In this document: positions 1-10,123 of the stretch, piece by piece
Layout: each line of letters opens with the position of its first letter
How positions within the stretch are numbered: position 1 is the first letter of the stretch
NCBI GenBank assembly: GCA_033085395.1
Contig: JANQBS010000048.1
Coordinates: 1-64,000, forward strand
DNA: 64,000 nt
Direction of reading: 5' to 3'
Source: Xanthoparmelia taractica
Lineage: Eukaryota > Ascomycota > Lecanoromycetes > Lecanorales > Parmeliaceae
Notes under the pieces: model-generated
Seen by the model: only the letters and a program-made list of their open reading frames with translations
Told to the model about the DNA's origin: nothing
Database searches by the model: none
Program-made: the position numbers and the translations under genes

Positions 1-1440
1 TTTATATTATTTATACGAAGCGTGTAACTTTAATAATTAAGAATATATAATTATAAAGAATAATCGTAAATTCTTTTCATAATGCGAAGAGAAAAGAAAG
101 GAATTTGCTATTATAGAATAGATAGTAGATTATTATTATAATTAGCGTGCTAGTAAATCTTCTAGTAATCAAATAAATTAAATACACTAATAGTAATAGA
201 AATGGCTCGTTAAGCCCTAGATGATTACGAAGACTTTTCGTAATATAATATTAAATGCGATAGCGAGCTTAGCTTAATAACGTGATAATAAAGTAAAGTA
301 ATAATAATAATAATAATAAAGTAAAGTAATAACTAGAATAATAACTAGAATACGTTCGCATGATTCTATATAGAGTAACTTCTTCTATATATAGTATATT
401 TCTTATACCCCTACATATAACATGAGATATCTCTATATATACAAGAAATTTCTCAGATCATTTCATGATATTAGTACGTCTCCCAGACTATCCTATAAAA
501 ATCAAATGATATGATCTCAATATCATACCATACCATGGTATGATATCGACACCCCATATCCCAGACTATTCCAGACCTTTCCGACCCGTATATACACGTG
601 TTATAACCCCTACGTACGATATAGTAATTCTTATAACGTTTCGAATTATTAAAAAAAATTGATATTCGAAAGCTTATTGGAAATTAGATTAGCAATTATA
701 ATATTATGATATTAGATCAATACGAATAGGATTAGAACAGTGAATTAGATAGTACTTCTAAGAGTAAGTAGGTTTTAATTATCTTATTTGAGTTAAATGA
801 GGTAATTTCAGCTATTAAATTTTTTCATTATTTTCACGAAACATTATAAAACTTAGTAATTTTTAAACGCACCTGATAATAGCAAAGGTTATTTCACTAT
901 ATTACACGGTCTCGAATAATAACAACGTTCTAATTAAGTAGATTAATCAAAATCAATAAAAAACGTTGCCAGTAGCGGACGTAGCCCTAACCCTAAAGTT
1001 GCATATCCCAGGGAGTTGCATATCCCAGGGAACACGTATAGTTCCGATCCAGAGCCCGCTGAAGAATATATATAAGGATGCTCGTACCGTAATCATCTGA
1101 CCCAACAACCCAATCCCAAAATCACTCGACGAAATGCCGTCTCTACTTCTAAAGTATCTCAACCTTATAGAAAAGATGTATATGCGTCCTTTATAATTAG
1201 TTTCGGATAGCGCTAGTGTCCTGTAACAGGATCTCGGATATCGCCCCCTTTGAAGAATACCTGGACAATACGCTTATATCTAACTCGAAATGCGTCGATA
1301 CAGGGTCTACTTTAGGGATTAATGCCTCTATCAGGCCCTTTAGATATCGCTAAAGTCCTATCTTTACTCCTAAGAGATAGTTTTAGGATCGTGTTCTCTA
1401 GGGCCATCTTCCGAAAGTAGGGTTAGGGCTTACACAAGCG
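1..1440. repeat. AT-rich, gene-free tract (probable RIP-degraded repeat)
   Basis: Visibly AT-rich sequence with short AATAAT/TAGTAA runs and no convincing reading frame; composition shifts to balanced bases soon after position 1440. Such AT-rich islands are typical of transposon DNA mutated by repeat-induced point mutation in Pezizomycotina, but no recognisable transposase fragment remains, so the origin is inferred. It contains an inverted repeat at 984-995 and 1418-1429 and a 17-bp tandem duplication at 997-1030. Confidence 0.6.
981..1433. mobile_element. Possible MITE-like element with telomere-like inverted termini
   Basis: GCCCTAACCCTA at 984-995 is exactly inverted as TAGGGTTAGGGC at 1418-1429, about 420 bp apart; the flanking GTA and TAC extend the symmetry with one base slippage. 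The interior codes for nothing obvious. Just inside the left arm a 17-bp unit (agttgcatatcccaggg) is repeated in tandem at 997-1013 and 1014-1030. The arms contain CCCTAA telomere units, so interstitial telomeric seeds joined in opposite orientation are an alternative. No target-site duplication is clear. Confidence 0.3.
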
Positions 1441-2231
1441 TTGACGAGTAATGTTTCGTATTTAATCAAGTTACGAACTGAGCGTTTCACTAGCTATGTT
1501 GTACTTTATAAGGATAGCTCCGTTTTGAAACTTCAGCATGTGACATTGCAAAGCAACAAAGCAACGTACTCCCAACATGACATCTCGGAGAACAAATTTT
1601 ACTACATGCTAATTTTATCAGAGCTTCCTTATGCAACCAGGTTGTACGAAGGCTTCTTTCATTTTGTCGTTTCAGATTTCACGCCTTTGCATGTCTTAGA
1701 ACATTGTTATTGTTGAAGAGACCGATATTGGCTGGGTCCCGTGCCTTGTGCCTCGTGTCGGCATTCCCGAGTCGATGTAACTCTGCGCATATGGACGTCT
1801 CAAGCTAGGTGAAAGAACCACGACCCTAGCACATATGGTGTCTTCAACGTCGCGGCCGGTACTTCTTACATATCACGGCTGTTGCTATGCGGAGAACAAG
1901 GACAATCTCCCATATGACACTGCTGGAACGAATCGATATTGATCAATGCACAAGAGTATCAGGCAGCGCTATCGCTTTAAAGCGCGGATCTGCGCCTTTT
2001 CCGCCGTTGTCTGTGGTCTTGGATATGGCCATCGCTTTCATCATTTGAGCCCAGGGGCCTAGGAAGTGACATGAGACTGGTATCTGCGGGATCGAAGTCT
2101 GGAGTACCTTTTGCTGTAGGTTCTGTCGTCCGCGCTGAATGCTGATCTAAGGAGGACAGCGTGAGAAGATCGAGAGCATTATCGGCCAGCCTCGTACAAG
2201 AGAAGCTACCTTGGAATCGCTTGCTGCAGTC
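1441..2231. other. Intergenic stretch, no supported gene
   Basis: Transition from the AT-rich tract to balanced composition. A 91-codon open frame at 1441-1716 (+) has no recognisable motif and is probably chance. The rest is the downstream flank of the caspase-like gene. Confidence 0.4.
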
Positions 2232-3480
2232 TCATACTTTCATGCCGATCTCGTCTGATTCTGGCTTGGAGAACTTTTGCGAACGAACGCCCATAGCTTG
2301 TCTCATGCCGCCCCAACGCACCTGATTGATGCCGAGGTTGCGCTCGAAAAAGTCATTCAGCTCTCGACCAAGCATCTCCAGGTAGGTCGATGATGGCTTT
2401 TCGCTAAAGTCGAAATGCAGTGTCAGCGCGTGTCCTTTCAGGGGATCGAGCTTCGCGGCTTCCTTCCGAGATAACTCAACGTCTGAGCCGTTCCCCTTGA
2501 GTGGGTGCAGCATAATGCGGCCAGCTGAATGCTTCTTCTCGCGGTTAATGAGCATTGGATTCTGATCCTTGGGAAAATGTGGAGCATCCTTGATTTTGTT
2601 GAGAAGCTCTACCGTTGTGAATCGGCCGTCTGCTCTCTCCTCGACCAGAGCTTCCAATGCGTAGATCAACGCTCTTGTAAATGAGTCTTTTCCAGGCACC
2701 TTGGTGAAGCCCATCTCTTCAGTTGCAGCAAGGTATTCGAATGATCTAAGGATCGTCAGTTCACAGCCTCATGGCTGCGCAGAATAGTTCGACTGACCTT
2801 TGTCCCTTTGTCCTGAGACCCAATTGTCCTGCATAGCAACTTCAATCATGCGTTAGCGAAGGAAACGTCACCTTCGAAAGAAAAGTTACCAGTCGAAGAC
2901 CTCCAATACGTCTGCTTCAGCTGGCATCAAGATTTTCTCGCTTTTGTTCCACACGAGGACGTCTAGACGCTTTTCCTTGTCATTTGGTGAAGTTTGCCTA
3001 CGACCATCAGCATCGAGCGACGCGGTATTCATGTACCACGGACCCAAATAGCTCCAGATTTCCATACTTCCCTCCAGGTCTGCCATGTCCGGCGTAGTAC
3101 ACAATGAGCAGAGTGTTTGGACCATCGTGCTCATTAACAAAATTAGCCACTATGGCGTTTACGCGTATCTGCAGCCTCTGCTCGATTGTTGTGTCCAAGT
3201 ACTTGATCTCAGCATGATAGTTGAATCGATTCTCGAAAATGGCTTTTAGGTCGTCCACTTCGTCCTTGGTAGCCACATCGGTGCAACTGTGTTCCCAACA
3301 CAAAAGCAAGACCGCCACCTTTGTGTAAGTAGAGGAAAATTTATACTTTCCCTCATCCATGACTCTATTCCACAGAAGCCGAAGGTCCGAGTCTTCTGTC
3401 TCATCCTCGGACTCGTAATCGACGGGCAGAGGGTGTTGGGGCAAACTAATAGCAGGCTTCATTGTCAGAACCGGAAGCAC
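2232..3480 (-). CDS. Caspase-domain (peptidase C14-like) protein
   Basis: Four exons: 3480-3044, 2997-2890, 2839-2798 and 2745-2232, joined by introns of 46-52 nt. Phases close to a 366-residue protein. The splice model is supported by motifs that only appear after joining: the histidine motif YYAGHGRPGG (His about 132) in exon 1, then the cysteine motif FDCCYAG split across the exon 2/3 junction (probable nucleophile Cys about 183), then RSFEYLAAT across exon 3/4. This His-Cys dyad layout is that of fungal caspase-like/metacaspase-related proteins. An acidic stretch (SEDETED) precedes the domain; no NACHT, WD40 or prion-like region is attached. The first ATG at 3480 was used, but Met at codon 7 is equally possible. 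Substrates and role in cell death are unknown; the family assignment is firm, the cleavage activity is inference. Confidence 0.8.
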
Positions 3481-4429
3481 TCAGCCTCCAGACTTTGAAA
3501 AAATCTCGAGTGCATCGAGCGTAATGGGGCGGCTGTGAAAAATGCCTTGTGGGATTGAGACCCCCAAAGGGATTATAAACGACGAGCACAGGATCTGTTA
3601 ATAGCACGTGAAAGCGCGGTCATTGGATGATTTTGTACGGGGGGTTCTTCGGAACTACGGGGAAACGATAAATTGCATGGTAAGTGGATTTCTAATCTCC
3701 AATCACAAGATTACGCAGGGCGCCATCAACAACTTCCCTGCATTAGGACCTGCACAATTGATTGGCCCGAGGGCCGTATGGGTAGGAAAGCCTAAGGTAG
3801 ATAAGGCTACGCGTACTGGTCCTATAGTCTTATTGCTGTCGCTAGGCTTTCCAAGACCACCATAATGAATGATCAACGCTCTCAAGGCTCTCGATTAGCC
3901 TTGTCGGTCGGTCAGCACTAAACACAATTAGAACGCTCCTCAGCAACCGGATGCTTAGCGAGGCTGCAGAAACGATGCTCGGCTGGATGAAGCTGGGGGC
4001 ATGCATGCATGACGCTCCCGTCTATGTCCAATCGGGCTAGTGTATCCGCTCGAAAGTAATACAAAATCTTTCGTTCATGTTCGTTCGGGCGTACAAGGCT
4101 ACGGTATGGAGGACGATATCACGGCCGTATCATGCCCAGCTTTAAGAATTCGAGTCGCCATATGAGGCAAAGCAATCCAAGAGCAATTCAATAAGTTACT
4201 CTTCAACCAGCTATACATACAATGGAAACAGCAAGCCAGTTGGAGAAAGGCCTATCAGTCTTCCCATCTTCTTCAGAAACGCGAGCTGGCATTTATGATC
4301 GCTGTACATGCTAGTAGTCAAAAGTTTGAGGAGAAACACTGAATCTCGATAGTCAAAACTAGGATTTTAACCGCAATCTACTTCATCAAATCCTCCCCGT
4401 TACCTTTAAAAAACCTACCTCGTCAGCGC
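3481..4429. other. Divergent intergenic region
   Basis: Separates the divergently transcribed caspase-like and DUF6594 genes. Open frames near 3608-3885 overlap on both strands and have no motif. A 10-bp inverted repeat (ggaaagccta at 3785-3794, taggctttcc at 3843-3852) could form a hairpin with a 48-nt loop. Nothing else was recognised. Confidence 0.4.
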
Positions 4430-5847
4430 ATGTCCCAGACCAAAATTCGAAAACGTACACTCGCCAGCACCTCCCGCGAACATCGCAATAGCTGACCGTT
4501 CTCAGTCCAAGATTACCCAGTCGGCTTTCCGAGGATTTCCTGCTTCCTCAATAGCGACGATGCCTTTATGGTCTACCGGCGCTTTGGGTCCGTGTACTCG
4601 CGCCTCTTACTCTCCAAACAGGATGAGCTGGGTGGGATGGAGGCCACGCTACTGGCTATGGATAAGACGGATCTGGCGGATGGTAATGGGCGTTATCTGA
4701 TGTCGAGGCCTCTTGATGTTGGGAGAAAGCAGATTCCGGAGGCGTGGGAGGGGTTGTCGAGGATGGAGCTGTTGGAGAGGATGCAGAAGGTCGCGCTTGA
4801 GTATGGTAAGTACCGCAGTCTTAGAACAAGACTGCCTCGAACCTGGGCTCTGTACATGAGCAGCTTTTCGATTCTATCGGGGCCCAATATGGTGTGTTCA
4901 CACAGGAAGGTTTCATGCTCATCGATGGAGAGAAGGCAATCGGATACCTACACGATTAGTCCGCGGTTAAACCCTCCCCTTATCAATTCCACTCCATCTC
5001 AGCTTAGATTTTCCCATGAAACGGTCTTTGGCTGACAAGGAATAAAGCGGAGTTACTGCTCAAAGCGCAACAATTGAAGGCGTTGAATAGGCCTTCGAAA
5101 AGAGACTATAGGAGTGTCTTAAACTTCATGGAGAATGATGGGGGTCAGCTTTTTGAAGAGGATATGGAATTCATCTATGAGAAAGAAGACCTAATAACTT
5201 TGAGTCCGGGAAGGGAGAATGCTTGGCTTGATGGGCTGCTCGAGAGGACGTTGAAGGTGCTGCGATGTAAGCCTATAATGGCAAGTATAATTCTCAGAGA
5301 TACTATATCGATTGGGTGTTGACAAATTTCACAGTCTCTCTTCTGCCCCAAGGTTAGTTTTCTTTCCACACCCACCCTCCATGCCTACGCCTCGTGGACT
5401 GATGGTCTCTCCACAGGAGACAAGAGATAAGACAGATGACCCAGATATCCACTACTACGATCGAGGCCGCATATCCACCTGCGTAGCACTGATCATCACA
5501 ACAATCGTCACGACTACCATCGTGGCCTTGCTGATGGTACCAATCTGGCTGCTTTACAGATTCTCAGTCGAAGGGACCATTGCTACAAGCTCCGATGGCA
5601 TCCGAGTAGTCCTCGTCTTTACCCTCGTGTTCTCTGCCGCCCTCTCGGCATTCACAAAGGCAAGAACACATGAGATCGTTGCCGCTTCAGCTGCGTAAGT
5701 ACCCGACTCGATCATTGATTTCAGACTGCAGACTATGCGGCAAATACCTCTGCGCCACTTCTAAGTTGGACATCTGCTGATGGTGTTTCTGATAGATACT
5801 GCGCCGTACTGGTTGTATTCCTCGGCAATGTCGGTGTGGGCCGCTGA
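4430..5847 (+). CDS. DUF6594 domain membrane protein
   Basis: Six-exon model: 4430-4454, 4506-4805, 5048-5256, 5335-5352, 5417-5694, 5796-5847; it closes in phase to 293 residues. Family landmarks in order are FPRISCFLNSDDAFMVYRRF near the N terminus, LLLSKQDEL, RPSKRDYRSVLNF, FIYEKEDLITL, TRDKTDDPDIHYYDRGRIS, then three hydrophobic segments at the C terminus (two long ones around the GRISTC region and a short last one ending at GVGR). This is the standard DUF6594 arrangement: cytosolic helical part followed by C-terminal membrane helices. The first coding exon is only 25 nt, chosen because a TGA blocks upward extension of exon 2. The donor of exon 3 (gtgctg) is non-consensus; a better-looking gtaagc ten bases further breaks the phase. 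The 242-nt second intron is unusually long and contains its own open frame. Function of the family is unknown. Confidence 0.75.
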
Positions 5848-6663
5848 GTCGCAGGTCTGTTCCAAACCATGACAGTAAGGCAGATCTCACTGACATGATA
5901 GCTATGCAAGAATTAGGATTTGGATCATTAAGAGTATTTTTTTGGACAAGATTGCAAATATACGGGGAGAGAAAAGCGCCGTACAGATGTTTTGGAAGTT
6001 GATATCTGAGAATGCCTACAGCTCTGGAGACGCCCAGAAAAGGTGACACTTTAGTTGGAGTGGGATTAATAGAACGTGCAATAGAATGAATATTTTCAAG
6101 ATTGCGGCAGGGGATCAAGTGCTCTAGCTACATTGAGCCTATCTGTGGGAAGCTTGTTTGTCTTCTTTGCATTCTGTCTCATAAGACGTATTACCTACCT
6201 TAGTCAGACTCGGGACAACAACGATTAAGACTTAATGGGCCACCAGAGACCAATAAGTGTGCTTCGGTACCACCTTCATCTTGTAGGACGGCTGGGACGT
6301 TGTTGAGCTCCAATCACGTGCGATACATGAGTTCACTACAATATCAGACAGGAAGGGTCGTCTTCGCGATTGGCCCTCGCTGCCATGTTGTCTCTTTCAA
6401 CAAGGCACTGTAATTGGTCTTTGCGTCGATGTCTGGAGTGGTGGTGATCCACACTTGGGACTTGCTGCCTAACCATGCAGGTGAGCACACAGCCCCACAC
6501 CAGCAGCCTTGCGATTTCAAAGCCTTATAACTACTCACGTAGCTTTTTCTCAAGCACTCTCCTCTTTGCTACAATACCGTCCCTTATTCTCATTGTCGTT
6601 CGAGAAACAAAGCGATCATCGCAGCTATTGTTATCTCCGAAATAATCTCAGGTCAAACGCCCT
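5848..6663. other. Intergenic region
   Basis: Lies between two genes on the plus strand. Small minus-strand frames at 5687-6118 and 6344-6553 lack motifs and are probably chance. A run of CT-rich leader-like sequence occurs just before 6660, consistent with the 5' end of the next gene. Confidence 0.4.
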
Positions 6664-9034
6664 ATGATTTCTCTGTGGTCTCATGATCATACCATGGACG
6701 AAAAGGCCATCAGAGATGATGACCAGTTGGCAGTGCAGTCTTCGAGCCAGTCATCGGTTTTCTCGGCCCCTTATGGCGCATCAGTTGGCTCCCAGTCTTC
6801 TACTGACCAACTGCTGTCAGCAGTAGACCAACTTATAGATCTACTTGCGGATGATGAGTTGCTAAAGCCGCTATACCGGGCTACGACTCATAGTGAGATC
6901 ATTGGAGGAGACCGTTTCGAAAAGAATTTTAGCCGTCTCTTAGAGTTGTGTTCAGAGGAGCTTGAAAAGGAAGCTCACGATCAGCTTCAAATTCATTTTG
7001 TGGGGCTGATACGAACTCGTGCAGCATATATGTCAAAAAGGCTTCGGTATATGCATAATGACCCGGAATATGATAACATAGCAAAGGAGAGGAGAAAACT
7101 TGATACACCAAAAATCGAGCGGTGGAAAACCGAGATTGTGGGAACAAGTGAAGAGCTCCATGACCTTACCGGCAACTGAACCTCATATCTCCATCTCCCC
7201 AACATCGCCAGATTCTAGCACCCCAACAACTTCGGGCGTAATTTGCAGGGCATGTTCCAAAGTGTTCAAGGGAAGTCCACAAGATGCTAGATCCAATTAC
7301 CAGCGCCATCTAAGAGAATCATCAAGGCACAATAGAAATGCTGGCCTCAAATGTCCCCTGCCAGAGTGTGCAAAGAGGCCTTCTATGCGATCTGACAATC
7401 TTCGGCCGCATCTTCAAAGGGTCCATAGAATATCGTCGGAGTCGGAGACGCAAAGCATTATTCAAATTAGCAAAAAATATTCGGGGGACAGAGCTACACC
7501 TGGGCCGAAGTACGACCTTCAGCAGGTAGCTGAGGAGCCTGGAGAAGATGACAGAGTCTCAACGGATATCCGGCAAGAGCTAGAACCCCTTGGTGGCCTG
7601 ATGGACCTTCCGAACCTCAAAAATCTGGAAGAGTTTTTCCTATCGAGCAATGCTTTTAAGAATTTGCGGACGAACTTCAAGCAGTCCGTGCAGCGTGCTG
7701 AGATCACCATTGGTTTCCCAGACATCGCTCAGCAAATACATTCTGCAGACAACAACGTCCTTCCGGGCATTTATCCGGAAACAGGCCAAACAGCGAGCTC
7801 ACGGATACACAAGGCTTTGAGTCTACGAGCGACGAAGATGCAGGCCCTACATACGTCAATCAAATGTAGTCTTGTTCAACTCAGCTCATTATGTTTTTGT
7901 CTGGGATCAAGAATGATTGAAAGCTATGTTCGGCGATGGGAACCTTTGAAAGATCCAGACAAAGTACGTATCAGATGGAGATGTCGGTGCGGTAGTATGC
8001 TTTGGGATGACTTCCGAGAGCTGCGTCCTGGTGCAGCAGAAGATCTACGTACGTGCTTAAACCTCTATGAGAGCACCATGAATGGTCAAGGAACCAACAA
8101 TCTGCAGCAATCACCCGTATTGCACTCTCCAGGTAGAAATGCCGCAGGCTCAGTCGCCAGAATGCCCGTATCCTCGTATGCTGCAGCTTCAGACCAATTG
8201 TCCAGCGTTGATACTGCTGAGGGTGGCATCATGACTGCTGAATCGCCACCATCAAATATCTCTAGTCCAGAAGCAAAATACTTACTTTTGTGTTTCAGAA
8301 AACCACGGGACACTTTGCGGTTGTACCATCTGAGTGTGGAAAACGTGAAGAACGACTTTCAACTTTTCCAGCTGCTTCAACAAACGTACCAGGCTTATCG
8401 AGGTCTGTCAGGGCGGCTGTTTTCGCCCCGTCATGTGAAATCAATAGCATTCAGAAAGGTAAAGCGCTACCCAAAGAATGATGTTTTGGAACAGGATAAA
8501 GCATACTGAAGCCACACCGTAGTTGGAACGTCACCCACATGAGCGCGTCGTCATACGCTCGAGCCCAGACATCATCCCAAGCCGCACCAATCCGGATGTC
8601 TGCCACAAAGAGCACGTCCCCAAATGCGATACCGAGTATGACATCCATCCAGGTTTCCCAGATTTAGATCCCTACGTCGGACGCAACGGGCTTGAGCACT
8701 TACTCAACTATCCACACGAAGCAGAAGAACAGGGCAACAATCTACCTATCCAGGGCGTGTGGCTCAAGCGCTTTCCGAAGAAGGAGAGGTCCAAACTTAA
8801 CGTGTGCCCGCCGTATCAGAACGGTCTAGGATGGGGAGTCGAGTTCGAGGAGACTTGGAATGTCAGCTGGATACTGAAGATAACCTTGCTTGGTTGTTAC
8901 TGCCCGCGACTGTCTTCCTGGTTTGCTGGTGGAGTATTCGTGGGGACGTCCAAGGCGCCACGGGTATGGCTGCTTTGCTCATCTCCTATTGTGTTCTTCT
9001 GATTACCTTGATTTCGGGTTTTGCTATTGCCTAG
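6664..9034 (+). CDS. C2H2 zinc-finger protein with C-terminal membrane helices, one frameshift
   Basis: Exons 6664-7147, 7212-8458 and 8523-9034 with two 64-nt introns. Residues 1-160 are helical and low in motifs; a degenerate pair of C2H2 fingers follows (CRACSKVFKG...H, then CPLPECAKRP...HLQRVH), then a cysteine-rich RWRCRCG box, a Ser/Pro linker, the conserved block KEHVPKCDTEYDI / GRNGLEHL / LKRFPKKER / GLGWGVEFEE, and two hydrophobic helices ending at FAIA. I recall this architecture from uncharacterised Pezizomycotina proteins. Near 8880-8900 the frame must shift by -1: the upstream frame carries WILKITLLG, the downstream frame carries the second half of the same helix (LLLPATVFLVCWW). 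Without the shift the protein ends at 9002 with an unrelated tail. Met at 6694 is an alternative start. Sequencing error, mutation and real pseudogene cannot be separated here. Confidence 0.65.
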
Positions 9035-10123
9035 AGGGTCTCCGGGTCTTGAGGTTTACTTGAAAGATCATGTATTTGAGCTTGTGAGACGGCTTCGCGC
9101 AATCAGATCTTCGTTTTGCATGAGCCCGGTTTGAAGTGTCGTTTCTTGGGTGCAGTGCTTTTAGATATGAGAGGGAGAAGATAGATGGAGGTGGCGGAGG
9201 TGGGGACAGGGGGGTTGGTGCTGAGGATGAGAAGGAAAGAGATTGATACGGGGAATGAGGAGAGCGACAATGATGGCAATGGTGGAGAGTAAGAAGGCTT
9301 AACAGAGGAAGAGCTTGAGAAATAATGGATGATGAAATGAGAGGGATTGCAAAGTTTTTTCACCTCCAGCAGTCGAAGCCAATGCTCGATTCTCCAAGCA
9401 CAAGATTGTAAAAATTGGATTTGGCATAGTACCGGAGGTCGCCGCCTCACTATGCGCGTATGCTAAAGCCAGTGAATGCCGCAGCAATGGGTATCGTAGA
9501 CTCCTTCCAATGCAATGCTGATCGCGAAACCCTGCTATACTACCCTACTACCCTACCTTAGCGGCCGTAGTGCCGTCTGAGTTCACTGAATATGTCCTTG
9601 CTGTCCTGTCTCTGTGTTCAGCAACCACTCTTCCCTTCCCTTTCCCTTTCCCTTTCCCTTTCCCTATCCCTATCCTTGTTAGGTTTTTTCCTTGTTCCGT
9701 CGAGTTCTCTGTCCCCGTTCCCTTTTCATGTTCCCTCCTGCACATCATTGCTTCCCTGAGAGTTCTTTCATCAGAGACTGCAATCGAAAGGTGCGTTGTC
9801 CGCATCGGGCACCCAAGTTATCTTTCCAAATCTCGTTCTCTATGCAGACAGTCCAAGGTCAATCGGCGTCCTTTTATTGCAAAAGAAATAAATATTTCGG
9901 CAAAAGCCTTTGCAGTGCAAAACTTCCTGCGTCCGGCTTTGATGGTACAACGATGCTTTTTGTTACAAGACCAGTGGCGTTCTCCTCCAGTCTTGACATC
10001 TTGTTGTGTTGAAGGTGCAGCAATCCTCGTCGGCAGCAACCAGTTGCGTGCTTCTCCGTTCCAACATCCCGTCGTCCTCTGATCTTAGTCATGGGACATC
10101 CTCGATTCGTGACACAGATCACA
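9035..10123. other. Convergent intergenic region with CCCTTT tandem tract
   Basis: Gap between the zinc-finger gene and the Srs2-like helicase, whose 3' ends face each other. Holds an imperfect hexanucleotide tract (ccttt-ccc units) at about 9632-9680. Several small frames exist on both strands but none shows a motif or sensible splice signals. Confidence 0.5.

Noticed and set aside
981..1433. Window edge as a chromosome end because of CCCTAA units
   Set aside because: Only two units occur at each place, in opposite orientations and internal; a telomere would show long arrays at the terminus.
9570..10082. 170-codon frame starting in a CCCTTT tract
   Set aside because: Its first third is translated simple repeat and the rest has no motif.
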